Under the pieces are notes generated by a model. That model had not been told where the DNA came from, ran no database searches, and saw only the letters and a program-made list of their open reading frames with translations. This document shows, in pieces, positions 34,827 through 43,700 of a stretch of DNA of 64,000 nt. Each line of letters begins with the position of its first letter. Within the stretch, counting starts at the first letter, position 1. Origin of the DNA: CAYFPS01 sp964345075 (lineage in GTDB: Bacteria > CAIWAD01); contig CAYFPS010000001.1 of NCBI GenBank assembly GCA_964345075.1, positions 1-64,000 of the forward strand. Reading direction: 5' to 3'. A program made the position numbers and the translations under genes.

Positions 34827-35942
34827 CTAGAGCTTCGCGATCACGGCCTCCGCCATCTCGCGTGTGCCGGTGGTGCCGCCCATATCGTAGCTGCGGGCTG
34901 TGCCTTCCTTGAGGACAGCGGCGATTGCGGACTCAAGGCGCGTGCCCTTATCCGTTTCACCCAGCCAGTCCAGCATCATCTTGGCGGTAAGCAGCATGGC
35001 CATCGGATTGACCTTGTTCTGGCCGTAATACTTGGGAGCGCTGCCGTGTGTCGGCTCAAAGACGGCATAGTTGTCGCCAATGTTGCCGCTGGAGGCGAAT
35101 CCAAGACCACCGATCAGCTGGGCACCCAGATCGCTGATGATGTCACCGAACATGTTCTCGGCAACGAGCACGTCGTAGTCAAAGGGATTCTTCAAGAGCC
35201 ACATGCACTGGGCGTCGATGTTCGTTTCCCACAGGTCGATGCCGGGATAATCCTGAGCCACCTTGCGCGCTTCGCGGATCATCAGGCCGCCTGTCTCACG
35301 CAGCACGTTGGGCTTTTCAACAACCGTGACACTCTTGCGGTTGTACTTCTTCGCAAACTCGAAGGCGGCGCGGACAATGCGCGAACAGCCCTGACGGGTC
35401 ATGATGCGAGTGGACACGGCAATTTCATTCAGATCGAAGTGTCCGTACTTCTTCATCTTCGGATTGGTGCAGAGCGCGTCGTATACATTCTGCGGCAGCG
35501 GGTGGAATTCAACACCGCCATAGCTGCCTTCCGTGTTCTCGCGGAAGATCACCAGATCGATGTCTTCCTTGTAATTCAGCGGGTTGCCGGGATAGGCCTT
35601 GCAGGGACGCATGTTGGTGTGCAGGTTGAACTCCTGACGCAAGCGCACGATGGGGCTGAAGTACTCATAGCCCTTGTCGCGCAGCGCAGGGTCGAGCTCC
35701 TCAAGCGCCTCTTCCTTCGGCTTGCTCGTGATCGCTCCAAAAAGCGCCGCATCCGTGTTACGCAGCACATCAAGCGTGCGATCCGGCAGCGGGTTGCCTT
35801 CGCGGCACCAGAACTCCCAACCGATGTCACCATGAACATACTCAGCATCGAAGCCAAGTGCGTCCAGAACGGGACGTGTCGCATCCATCACATCGTTGCC
35901 GACGCCATCTCCGGGCAACCAGGCAATCCGGTATGTGGCCAT
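34827..35942 (-). CDS. isocitrate/isopropylmalate dehydrogenase family enzyme
   Basis: 371 residues with the beta-decarboxylating dehydrogenase pattern: WLPGDGVGNDV start, LHTNMRPCKAYPG substrate Arg, REN-TEGSYGG, VEKPNVLRETGG with catalytic Lys, metal-binding MFGDIISDLGAQLIGGLG and EPTHGSAPKYYGQ at the nucleotide site. Isocitrate, isopropylmalate, homoisocitrate and tartrate dehydrogenases share these, and I cannot choose. No leu genes are nearby. The ATG at 35942 follows GGAGG; the frame to 35966 lacks this. Confidence 0.85.
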   Translation of the reverse strand: MATYRIAWLPGDGVGNDVMDATRPVLDALGFDAEYVHGDIGWEFWCREGNPLPDRTLDVLRNTDAALFGAITSKPKEEALEELDPALRDKGYEYFSPIVRLRQEFNLHTNMRPCKAYPGNPLNYKEDIDLVIFRENTEGSYGGVEFHPLPQNVYDALCTNPKMKKYGHFDLNEIAVSTRIMTRQGCSRIVRAAFEFAKKYNRKSVTVVEKPNVLRETGGLMIREARKVAQDYPGIDLWETNIDAQCMWLLKNPFDYDVLVAENMFGDIISDLGAQLIGGLGFASSGNIGDNYAVFEPTHGSAPKYYGQNKVNPMAMLLTAKMMLDWLGETDKGTRLESAIAAVLKEGTARSYDMGGTTGTREMAEAVIAKL

Positions 35943-35977
35943 TACAGCCTCCTCTGTTTGTGTCAACCAAAGGCGGC

Positions 35978-36913
35978 CTAAAGACCGCCCAGAAATCCAA
36001 AGGTAAAGGAAAAGCGGTGAATGTCATCGAGGCCGCTATCGAAGGGCAACCATGCATAGTCGAGCGCCATCCCGCGCCAGACCAGCCCGAAGCCTGCGGT
36101 GAGGCCGCGATCGTCGTAGCCGCTCATCCAGCCGGCCCGCACGCGCAGGCGATTGCCCGCAGCCAGTTCAAGTCCGAAATGACCGTGCAGGCGGTCGTGC
36201 TTCAGGTGGCGAATCTCAACGCCCGTATCCAGCGACCAGCCGTCAAGGCCGGGCAGCTGACGATTGACGCCCGTGGAAACAGAAATCGTCTGCGGCAAAT
36301 TGGGCGCTTCGGAAATGTACTCCGACACGCTGCCAAGATTACGCAGGGCCAGACCCAGCCGCGGTGTGCTGCCCTCACCAAAGACGGGCATTACCATGGT
36401 CTGGCCGCGCCAGATTGTCGCAAGGTCCACCGCCCAGCCACGGGTATCGTAGGTGCCGATCTTTTCGTGAACACGGCGCAAGGCCGCACCAGCCCGCCAG
36501 CCACCCGCGATTGGCGCTGCCAGCCTTAAGCCGTAAGCCAAACCGTCCGCGCTGAAGGTTCCGATTGGCTCGGGATCGGGCTCGACGCGCTCCTCGAAGT
36601 TGTCCGCGCTCCACATTCTAAGGTCAGCGCCGACGGTCCACTTGCCCAGTGGTGCCGACCAGGCCAGCACATTCACCTCGCTGTCGAAAATCCAGTTGGC
36701 TCTGGAAACGGCAAAGCGGCTCTCAGGCGCGCCTGTTTCCAGGGCTGGCTGAAAAATCCCCTGCAAAGGGCCAACGCCGGCAGGAAGGGCCAGCTCGGCC
36801 GCTCCAGCAGCGGCTGCGTCCGGTGAAATTTTCAGAAAAGCCAGGCCGGTTGAATTATCAGCCTGTGATACAAGGGCACATGCAAGCAGAGCCAGAGTCG
36901 TTGACTTCAGCAT
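35978..36913 (-). CDS. PorV/PorQ-like outer-membrane barrel
   Basis: 311 residues with signal peptide and the opening seen in PorV/PorQ proteins (GLAFLKISPDAAAAGAAE), then alternating beta strands to a C-terminal aromatic/Gly end (FSFTFGFLGGL). PorV-type barrels act at the outer membrane with T9SS. AGGAGA precedes the ATG; 8 bp from the next barrel gene, so they are probably co-transcribed and may form one complex. Confidence 0.75.
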   Translation of the reverse strand: MLKSTTLALLACALVSQADNSTGLAFLKISPDAAAAGAAELALPAGVGPLQGIFQPALETGAPESRFAVSRANWIFDSEVNVLAWSAPLGKWTVGADLRMWSADNFEERVEPDPEPIGTFSADGLAYGLRLAAPIAGGWRAGAALRRVHEKIGTYDTRGWAVDLATIWRGQTMVMPVFGEGSTPRLGLALRNLGSVSEYISEAPNLPQTISVSTGVNRQLPGLDGWSLDTGVEIRHLKHDRLHGHFGLELAAGNRLRVRAGWMSGYDDRGLTAGFGLVWRGMALDYAWLPFDSGLDDIHRFSFTFGFLGGL

Positions 36914-36921
36914 GTGGTCTC

Positions 36922-37884
36922 CTAAAATGTGACACGCCAGGTCATGGAGTGCAGCTCGTTCGGATCGTTTTCATGAAGCGTAATGGCGTAGTCCAGCCCG
37001 GCTTCAATTCGAGCAAAAGGCCAGGCGAAGCCGACACCGGCCGTAGGCGAACCATCGTCCCAGCCTGCCCTGAGCGCCCAATTGCCCATTTCATTGCGGT
37101 CGCTGCGCCACTCAACACCCATGCGCAGGTCCCAGGCTTCCTGATTACTCGCTTCATAGTCGATAGCTACCAGCAGCCGTGATTCAATGAACTCACCGGC
37201 AGCAGACAGAGTGGCAAGAGTTGGAAAATCATCATTGACACTGCTGCCGTTGCCCGACCCCCAGACCTCGCCACTGTCCCAGGCATAACTGGCGCCAAGG
37301 TTCTGCAGGCTGGCCCCGAACCAGAGATTCTTCTTCGGGTGCAAACTGAAACCCAGATCGAAGCCTGCCGTGTTTTCCTTGAACTCGCTTGTCTCCTCCA
37401 CACCCTCAAAATTGCTGGTGTAGATGTTCATGTTCATGCCAATGGCAAGGAATCGCGCGGGGTTGAGTGAAAAGCCAAAGGAAAAAGCGTTTTCGCCGTG
37501 ATTCAAGTTGCGGCCCGTATACTCGCCCCAGGTGGTGGTTTCGGGGATGTTGTCCACCGCCGCGCGAGTGAAGGACACGCCAAAGGCTCCCATCGGTCGC
37601 ATCGGCCAGAGCAGGTGCAGTGTGTTCAGCTCGCGATCCAGTGAGAGATTGTGATGATCAAAGCTCACTTGCCGGCTCTGCCACCAGCCGATCAGCGCGG
37701 GATTCACCAGGCGTGAGCCGGCACCCATTGGCCAGGCCCCGCCCGCATTGCCCATGCCCATCAGGGCAGCACTCTGCCCAACGCGGCGAAAGGCACCAGC
37801 ATAGCCACCGTTGCTGTTTTCATCGGTTGTGGCCAGCGCTGACTGGCTGAGCACGAGGAAGGACAGGATCAGCAGGGCTCTCAT
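36922..37884 (-). CDS. PorV/PorQ-like outer-membrane barrel
   Basis: 320 residues, signal peptide, then AGAFRRVGQSAALMGMGNAGGA and SRLVNPALIGW, the Gly-rich start typical of the UPF0164/PorV group, followed by about a dozen amphipathic strands and a C-terminal Phe. Likely outer-membrane T9SS-associated protein. Its start overlaps the stop of the upstream sorting-domain gene. Confidence 0.78.
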   Translation of the reverse strand: MRALLILSFLVLSQSALATTDENSNGGYAGAFRRVGQSAALMGMGNAGGAWPMGAGSRLVNPALIGWWQSRQVSFDHHNLSLDRELNTLHLLWPMRPMGAFGVSFTRAAVDNIPETTTWGEYTGRNLNHGENAFSFGFSLNPARFLAIGMNMNIYTSNFEGVEETSEFKENTAGFDLGFSLHPKKNLWFGASLQNLGASYAWDSGEVWGSGNGSSVNDDFPTLATLSAAGEFIESRLLVAIDYEASNQEAWDLRMGVEWRSDRNEMGNWALRAGWDDGSPTAGVGFAWPFARIEAGLDYAITLHENDPNELHSMTWRVTF

Positions 37885-39482
37885 TTTACCACCATCAGTT
37901 TCCCCCAGCGGCTTGCGCCGGGTGCGTCCACCCTGTAGAAGTAAACACCGTTGGCAACTTCTTCCCCTGCCCGGTTTGTGCCATCCCAGTAGAATTCCCG
38001 TGATACACCGGAATTCACACTCTCGCCATCGGCCACGACCTTGACCAGATCCATGGCAAAGTCAAAGAGCTCGATTGTGACGGTGCCTGTTCGCTCAGCC
38101 TTGACCGAGAAAACGGCACGCTCGTGTGCATTGGGTGAAAAGGGATTGGGGAAGGCGATCAGATTAAGTGGCTCGTGATACTGGCTGCTCCAGCTGTTGC
38201 CGCCATCTTCACTGATAAACAGCCCGCGGGAGGCGCCTACCAGTAGTCGCCCGTCGGCCACGGCCACAGAGTACACATCATCCACGAGCTGATCACGACC
38301 GGTATTTGTGTCACGTAAACGGCTGAACCGGTTCCAGCTTCCATCGATGCCATGATTGTTGCTCTTCCACAAGCCGTCCGACGAGGCCACGTAGATGTCA
38401 GGACCATCAAAGGCGATATCCCAGATCTTTACGTTTTCCAGGTCATGGACGACCGTCCATGTATCACCGTCATCACCCGTCCAGCTGAGCCCGAAATAAT
38501 CACCCACGCTGGCAAAGGTAGCCCAGCCACCGACCCAGACCTGATCGCTGCCGTCAGCCAGTTCACGGCGGGCCATGCTTACCACCCAGTTGCCCGTAAT
38601 TGTCGGCTCACCGGAAGGCTGCGGATGCTGGTAGTCAAAGTGGGTCCAGCCACCCAGTCGATCGTAATCGGGGTTGTTGTGAAGATCATCCCAGGAAAGG
38701 AAGTCCAGTCCACCGGCACTGCCCGCCCAGATGCCGTTATTGGAGGCGAGCACGCTGAAGCCGCGCTGGTTGTGGTAGATCTGAATCTCATCCTTGGCCG
38801 GGGCAAAGGGCACATCATTGACAACATGCAGCTCCCAGCATTCGGTTGCCAGACTGTAGCGGCGAAATCCACCAGCAAAACTTGCCGCCCAGAGAGCGCT
38901 ATCGCCTTCGCAGGCCAGGCCCCATGTGATGTTTTCGATGCTGGTCACAACCGGCGTCTCGATCATCCAGTCCAGCGAGTCACCTGTAACACAATCGATG
39001 GCGACCCACTCCCTGGAAGGAACTCCGGCCGTGTCCGCCACCATGTCCATCGGCTGCTCGAGCCAGGTCCAGCTGTTGCCCCTGTCCAGGCTGAAAGCCA
39101 CACCCATGCCCGCGCCCTGCACATTGGCGATGGAAGTGTCGATCACGGTTGCCGCAGCAACCATCCACTCGTTGGCGTCAAGCCCGGAAACACCGCCGCG
39201 CCCAATTCCGCAGGAATCGGTAATGGTCTCGATTGATTCGCCCAGATCGAAGCTGCGCAGCAGCCCGAAGGAGTTCGCCCCATAAAGGACATCCTCACCA
39301 GCCTGTGATACAACTTTGAGCTGGGTCACCGAATTGGAAATCATCCCTTCCGTGGGGACCGCTCCCTCGTCGCTAAAAAGCGGGGTTGCGCCGGGCGCAA
39401 AACCCTGAGGAGCAAGACTGGAGGATTGATCGGCTGAAAGAGTTGCTGTTGCAATCAGCAGAAGAAGAAACTGGGGTCTCAT
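37881..39482 (-). CDS. secreted beta-propeller protein with type IX sorting domain
   Basis: 533 residues: signal peptide, then repeated Asp-box-like segments (FSLDRGNSWTWLEQ; SWTGDDGDTWTVVHD; FISEDGGNSWSSQ) that indicate a sialidase/VPS10-type propeller, and a C-terminal FlgD-like domain (FPNPFSPNAHERAVF to WGKLMVVK). Probably exported by T9SS and kept at the surface. Next to two PorV-like barrels and a lipoprotein, all with 4-bp or very short junctions. Confidence 0.8.
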   Translation of the reverse strand: MRPQFLLLLIATATLSADQSSSLAPQGFAPGATPLFSDEGAVPTEGMISNSVTQLKVVSQAGEDVLYGANSFGLLRSFDLGESIETITDSCGIGRGGVSGLDANEWMVAAATVIDTSIANVQGAGMGVAFSLDRGNSWTWLEQPMDMVADTAGVPSREWVAIDCVTGDSLDWMIETPVVTSIENITWGLACEGDSALWAASFAGGFRRYSLATECWELHVVNDVPFAPAKDEIQIYHNQRGFSVLASNNGIWAGSAGGLDFLSWDDLHNNPDYDRLGGWTHFDYQHPQPSGEPTITGNWVVSMARRELADGSDQVWVGGWATFASVGDYFGLSWTGDDGDTWTVVHDLENVKIWDIAFDGPDIYVASSDGLWKSNNHGIDGSWNRFSRLRDTNTGRDQLVDDVYSVAVADGRLLVGASRGLFISEDGGNSWSSQYHEPLNLIAFPNPFSPNAHERAVFSVKAERTGTVTIELFDFAMDLVKVVADGESVNSGVSREFYWDGTNRAGEEVANGVYFYRVDAPGASRWGKLMVVK

Positions 39483-40738
39483 TGCACTACTCCTCCAGCA
39501 AGGGGCCTGAAGGCAACGGCTGTATCACGGCCTGTGACCGCAAGACCTTCCAGATTGTGGATTTGCAGCGTGTAATCCTCCGATTGGGCTTGGCCAAAGG
39601 GATCTTCAGCAAAGAAGCGCAAGGCATAGTGTGTGTAGGTGTATGGATCCGGTCGCCCCACCAGGCTGAAGTTGCCAACCCAGATTCCTTCGCCATCCAG
39701 ATCAACCATATCCACTGTCAGAATGACATCCGGATTGGCCGTGGCCTCTATCTGCCAGCGAGCGGAAACAATATCACCCTGCCCCTGAAGGTCTCCAATC
39801 GGCAGACGCATCTGATAGTAGACGGAGTCTTCCGGTGAGGTGGAAGGCACATACATGTGGATCACATCCTCAAAAAGCAGTTGCTGATAGGCGGGCTCGC
39901 TATCCAGCCGCTGATACATTTCAAGCGAGGCGGGATGTATCACGGGCGGTGTGTTTTCCAGATCAATGGTCTGCTCAAGCATGGCGCGAGCACCGGTCTG
40001 ATCCTCGGCAATCAGGCGAAGGGCTGTCTCGCCCTGATATCCGGCAGCAACTTCCGGCCCTGTCTCAAGCATGAAAAGCGAATCACCCATGGCCGTCAGC
40101 TCAAACACGCGTGGCGCGGCGGGATTGCCCAGCTCCATGAAGACATGAGCCAGATCGTCTTCACCATCGGGATCATAGGCCTTCACATCAACAGAGAGGT
40201 CGGTACCGCTGCCCAGAGCCGCGGGAACATTCGCGTCAAAGAGCACGGGTAGCTCGTTGGGCAGGCGATCGATGCTTCCGATGCGCTGGCTGATCTGATC
40301 ACCGTTCTCGAAAAGGCGCAGGGTCCAGCCGAACTCCCCCTCCTGATCGCTGAAGGAGGCTTCAATCTGGGCCGTATACACGCCATCGCCAGGCACATTG
40401 TCGCCGCTGACGTCCGTCTGCCCGGGCCCGGGATTCGTGATCGTGAAAGCACTACCATCATCATGAAGCTGGTACGAAAGAGCATCCCCGCCATCGGGAC
40501 CGACCAGCTCAAGCCGCACCTGATACGCATCCTCCATGCCCACAGGAAGCTGAAGCTCGGCCTTATAGATGTAAGGCAGGGGGCGATCCACGGTAACACG
40601 GTCCGGCATCTCCGTTCCCAGAATGCCGGCGGCCTGTTGATTGGGCTCGACGGCGTTGTCGGAACAGGAAATCAGGATTGATAGCGGCAGCAGGAAGCCA
40701 GGTTGCCAGCGGGAAATGCGATGCACAAAACCACCCAT
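39479..40738 (-). CDS. lipoprotein with tandem Ig-like domains
   Basis: About 419 residues from 40738: signal FLLPLSILISC with the lipobox Cys, then three or four ~100-residue beta domains with Asp-rich loops (YQLHDDGSAFTITNPG; NVPGDGVYTAQIEASFSD; VDVKAYDPDGEDDLAHV) resembling cadherin/Ig-like repeats. First gene of the long minus-strand run. The ATG at 40738 has no clear ribosome site; 40855 is the far-upstream alternative. Adhesion or structural role by guess only. Confidence 0.65.
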   Translation of the reverse strand: MGGFVHRISRWQPGFLLPLSILISCSDNAVEPNQQAAGILGTEMPDRVTVDRPLPYIYKAELQLPVGMEDAYQVRLELVGPDGGDALSYQLHDDGSAFTITNPGPGQTDVSGDNVPGDGVYTAQIEASFSDQEGEFGWTLRLFENGDQISQRIGSIDRLPNELPVLFDANVPAALGSGTDLSVDVKAYDPDGEDDLAHVFMELGNPAAPRVFELTAMGDSLFMLETGPEVAAGYQGETALRLIAEDQTGARAMLEQTIDLENTPPVIHPASLEMYQRLDSEPAYQQLLFEDVIHMYVPSTSPEDSVYYQMRLPIGDLQGQGDIVSARWQIEATANPDVILTVDMVDLDGEGIWVGNFSLVGRPDPYTYTHYALRFFAEDPFGQAQSEDYTLQIHNLEGLAVTGRDTAVAFRPLAGGVVQ

Positions 40739-41248
40739 GATTGTAGCTGTTGTCTGCAGGGGCCGCTCATGGGCCAACCGGTTCATCAGCTTAGGGTTTG
40801 TCCCGCTTAGATTCAACAGAAGGCCAATCCGGGAGCGGATTAAAGGATTATTCACTTTGGTCGATACCCGGCCAAATCACGAAGTTCCGAAGTCCCTGTC
40901 CGCGTGCTGATAAAAATCGCGCCCAACAAGCTCTTATAACCGACATGGAACAACCTGACCCCGCCTTAGCCATCTATTTATCCATCAACACGATAGCCAC
41001 CCCCCTGGCAAAAGATTGCCCGCTTCCGACCGGCTCCTGACCCTGTTCGCGGCTGCTTTTTCTGTCTCAAATCAGGCAGACGCTCCAGAATCGACGAAAG
41101 CCTCCGAAAGGAGGAAAAGCCAATCATGCCTCTCGAGGGGAGCAAGGATCGTGAGGCATGGGCTGTTTGTGTATCCAGGCGTATAGTGAAAGCAGGAGAG
41201 TACGTGGGACTGTTTTAAGGCAGGTCAATCCGAACAGGAGAATGACTG
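40739..41248. other. 510-bp intergenic stretch: divergent promoters and long flagellin leader
   Basis: Holds a sigma-28-like promoter (40841-40867) that would give a ~375-base leader for the flagellin gene. Within the leader, CCTCC-GAAA-GGAGG (41101-41114) is a perfect hairpin with a GNRA loop, and ATGCCTC (41126-41132) can pair with GAGGCAT (41153-41159). No known riboswitch was matched. AGGAG precedes the flagellin ATG. The promoter of the lipoprotein operon must also lie here but was not identified. Confidence 0.5.
40841..40867 (+). promoter_or_regulatory. sigma-28 (FliA)-type promoter, flagellin gene 1
   Basis: TAAA (40841-40844), 15 bases, GTCGATAC (40860-40867), against the consensus TAAA-N15-GCCGATAA: spacing exact and six of eight -10 bases right. 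Confidence 0.65.
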
Positions 41249-42103
41249 ATGAGTTTGAGAATCAATCAAAACCCGCTGGCGATCGGTGTTCACAGGCAGC
41301 TGTCGAACACCCAGAAGTCGCTGGACACGGCGGTCACCCGGCTCTCTTCCGGCCTTCGCATCAATTACGCGTGGGACGATCCAGCTGGACTGGCCGTATC
41401 CGAGAAGATGCGTGCGCAGATTAGTTCCATGGTGGAAGCTGAACGCAACGCCAACTACGCGATCAACATGTTCGCGACGGCGGAAGGCGCTCTGTCGACC
41501 ATCGATGAGAAACTGATTCGCATGAGGGCACTGAGCGTTGAGGCGTCGAATGGCACGCTGAGCTCGCTTGATCGCAGCTACCTGAACGTGGAGTTCCAAC
41601 AGCTGAAGAGCGAGATCACGCGTATCGCGGAAGTGACGAACTACAACGGTCTGAGTCTGATCGACGGAACCTATTCGCAGGGTGCCTCCGGTGCCGGCGG
41701 ACAGGGTATCAAGCTTCATATTGGTACCTACAACGTGTCGAACCAGGATTACTACTACGTGAACCTGAACGACATGACAGCCTCCGGCCTGGGGCTTTCT
41801 TCCGTTGAACTGACGACGACCGCTTCCGCCCAGAGTGCCATCGTGACCCTCGACTCCGCCATCAACACCAAAGACACCGAGCGAACCAGGATCGGATCCT
41901 ATGTGTCACGTCTCCAGGCCACCGTGCAGAACCTGCAGGTTAGCCGTGAGAACACCGTGGCCTCCGAATCCACCATTCGCGACGCGGACATGGCGGAAGA
42001 GATGGCAGCTTTCACGCGCGCCCAGATCCTGATGCAGTCAGGCATTGCCATGCAGGCGCAGGCCAACAACCTGCCCTCGATGGTTGCTGGATTGCTTCGC
42101 TAA
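41249..42103 (+). CDS. fliC: flagellin
   Basis: 284 residues with the conserved flagellin ends: N-terminal NQNPLAIGVHRQL and RLSSGLRINYAWDDPAGLAVSEKM, C-terminal NTVASESTIRDADMAEEM and QILMQSGIAMQAQANNLP. The variable middle is very short, so this is a minimal flagellin like many ~280-residue types. It polymerises into the flagellar filament after export by the flagellar type III apparatus. AGGAG lies upstream of the ATG. A strong terminator follows. A close paralogue is at 46654. Confidence 0.95.
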   Translation: MSLRINQNPLAIGVHRQLSNTQKSLDTAVTRLSSGLRINYAWDDPAGLAVSEKMRAQISSMVEAERNANYAINMFATAEGALSTIDEKLIRMRALSVEASNGTLSSLDRSYLNVEFQQLKSEITRIAEVTNYNGLSLIDGTYSQGASGAGGQGIKLHIGTYNVSNQDYYYVNLNDMTASGLGLSSVELTTTASAQSAIVTLDSAINTKDTERTRIGSYVSRLQATVQNLQVSRENTVASESTIRDADMAEEMAAFTRAQILMQSGIAMQAQANNLPSMVAGLLR

Positions 42104-42125
42104 ATCTGAAGCCTTCTCATGAGCA

Positions 42126-42162
42126 AAACGCCTCGTTCTTAAGGAACGGGGCGTTTGCTTTT
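42126..42162 (+). terminator. intrinsic terminator of flagellin gene 1
   Basis: AAACGCCTCGTTC pairs with GAACGGGGCGTTT over 13 positions with one G-U pair and a 5-base loop; GCTTTT follows. Confidence 0.88.
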
Positions 42163-42242
42163 GGGGCTTGCGTTGATTGAGCTGCTAAGCGATAACAGCC
42201 GTCTTGTCGGATATCAAGTCTGCTTGTCACGATGGATCGGGA

Positions 42243-42296
42243 ACGTGTTGTCGGACATAGTATCGGACATGGTGTCGGACGTGGTGTCGGACATAG
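42243..42296. repeat. 12-bp tandem repeat, locus 4
   Basis: Four units of GTGTCGGACATG type (GTTGTCGGACATA, GTATCGGACATG, GTGTCGGACGTG, GTGTCGGACATA). The GTCGGAC core links it to the repeats at 19387, 23194 and 23394. Confidence 0.75.
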
Positions 42297-42410
42297 CTTT
42301 AGTTTATCCGTACACCCTACCCCTCCGTCAAGCATTCTTAACACTGACCGCCTAATCCTTGCCCTGTGGTCATTCTCTGGCTGGCAACTGGCCCCACTGG
42401 CCCCTGGCAA

Positions 42411-42431
42411 CTGACGCCTAACGCCTAACGC
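42411..42431. repeat. CTAACGC heptamer repeat, three units
   Basis: CTGACGC, CTAACGC, CTAACGC, 30 bases beyond the stop of the minus-strand gene at 42462; sister of 426-446. Confidence 0.75.
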
Positions 42432-42461
42432 CTCTGCTCTATAAGCGATTGGCTATCAAAC

Positions 42462-43700
42462 TCATCTTAGCAGCAGAACCTTTACCATGTCCCGCCCCTT
42501 CTCGCTTTCCAGAACACAGAAGTAGTTGCCCGTCGGCAGCGATCGGCCATTCATTGTGCTGGCATTCCAGATCAGATGCTGCTCGCCGGCACCAAGCAGT
42601 CCGGAAAAGGGTCGCGCCACCAGCTCTCCGGCCAGGTTATAGACGAGGAGACGAACAGAGCCGCCCTCGGCAAGCTGGAAGCGCACGGTGGTTGCCGGAT
42701 TGAAGGGATTCGGGTAAGCGCCAAGAATTGTCAATTCATCAAGGACCTGCGCCTCGTTCAGCGAATGCAAGTTGCTGATCCGCTCGGGGGCACCTGTATC
42801 ACGCAGGACAATCAATTCGTACTGCCCAAGCGGCGTAAAACCACTATCGTTGTCCGTTTTGAGGCCGATCAGCCCGCCATCCTCGCGCCAGGCAAGCTCA
42901 TGTGACTGATCAGCATCGTGGGCATTCTTGTAGACATAAAGCGCCTCACCGTCACTCATGACAAAGTTGATCACGCTGGCCGGATTGGCCACCGGATTGT
43001 CAGAGCTAATGTCAGCCAGAACATCAAAGCCGAACCAGTCGCGCTCGTTCAGCGCTGTGTGCAGGCCATGAATCACATCACCCTCGGCCTGATCGATGTG
43101 ATACATGATGTAATGGAAGAGCAGCTCGGTATCGACCCAACTGCTGACATCACCCGGAAGGCCTTCCCAGTTGCTTTCCGCGCCATTGGGGCTATCAAAC
43201 CAACCCACTGACTCAAGGCCCGAAAGCAGGCTCTCTTTCATGTCCCAGTCTGTGCCGTCCGTCAGATCCCCGTTATGCATGAAGGAGAAGCTCCGCTCGC
43301 CACGATGTATCACAAAGGGATGACTGCCCCGCCCGCCCGTTCCATTTCGTGCGTGAATCATCATCAGGCGGGACGTGCTGTGCTCTGCGAATGCGGCATC
43401 CAGCGCCTGATCCAGCAGCTCCTGATCGTTGTTGTGATACCAGGTGTCGCCCTGGCCGCTGGCGTAGTAGCGCTGATTGTCAGCCAGCAGCGGGGATTGC
43501 CCATAACACACCAAACCGTAACCATCATTATTGGGCGGCGCGGCATGCTCGATCATGAAATCGATCAGGGGTGCGGCGGGCTGTGACACATCCACAAGGC
43601 GATTGCCATCCCTCGCAAGAAGAGCAACCAGATCGCAAGCCCCTGAAAGGACAGGCGTCAGCAGGCAGACAAGTGCCGGAATGTGCTTCTGGATTCGCAT
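42462..43700 (-). CDS. secreted class II glutamine amidotransferase-like protein with type IX sorting domain
   Basis: About 412 residues. The signal peptide (HIPALVCLLTPVLSGA) is followed directly by Cys22 in ACDLVALLARDG, matching the MCxLLG start of class II (Ntn) amidotransferases whose N-terminal Cys is the nucleophile. Further family motifs follow: IHARNGTGG and FMHNGDL. Signal peptidase cleavage before Cys22 would create the active N-terminus outside the cytoplasm. The C-terminus has YPNPFNPATTVRF and ends LLLR, a T9SS sorting domain. If instead the Cys is lipidated, it could not act as nucleophile. Substrate unknown. Starts at 43700 and 43727 are both possible; neither has a good ribosome site. 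Confidence 0.78.
   Translation of the reverse strand: MRIQKHIPALVCLLTPVLSGACDLVALLARDGNRLVDVSQPAAPLIDFMIEHAAPPNNDGYGLVCYGQSPLLADNQRYYASGQGDTWYHNNDQELLDQALDAAFAEHSTSRLMMIHARNGTGGRGSHPFVIHRGERSFSFMHNGDLTDGTDWDMKESLLSGLESVGWFDSPNGAESNWEGLPGDVSSWVDTELLFHYIMYHIDQAEGDVIHGLHTALNERDWFGFDVLADISSDNPVANPASVINFVMSDGEALYVYKNAHDADQSHELAWREDGGLIGLKTDNDSGFTPLGQYELIVLRDTGAPERISNLHSLNEAQVLDELTILGAYPNPFNPATTVRFQLAEGGSVRLLVYNLAGELVARPFSGLLGAGEQHLIWNASTMNGRSLPTGNYFCVLESEKGRDMVKVLLLR

Larger units (their letters stand above)
42104..42461. other. 358-bp intergenic stretch with terminator and repeats
   Basis: Contains the flagellin terminator, a 12-bp TCGGACAT repeat (42243-42296), then CTGGCAACTGGCCCCACTGG-like text and the CTAACGC heptamers next to the stop of the minus-strand gene. 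No credible ORF or RNA gene. Confidence 0.6.

Noticed and set aside
34779..35981. 400-residue plus-strand ORF opposite the dehydrogenase gene
   Set aside because: Antisense to a complete, motif-rich dehydrogenase gene.
40995..41015. Sigma-54 promoter for flagellin gene 1 (CTGGCA...TTGCC near 41001)
   Set aside because: The GG-to-GC spacing is one base short, which sigma-54 does not tolerate, and a better sigma-28 site exists.
41085..41160. Cyclic-di-GMP riboswitch in the flagellin leader
   Set aside because: A GAAA-capped hairpin and an ACGAAAGCC string recall it, but the order of elements and the second stem do not fit the class I consensus.
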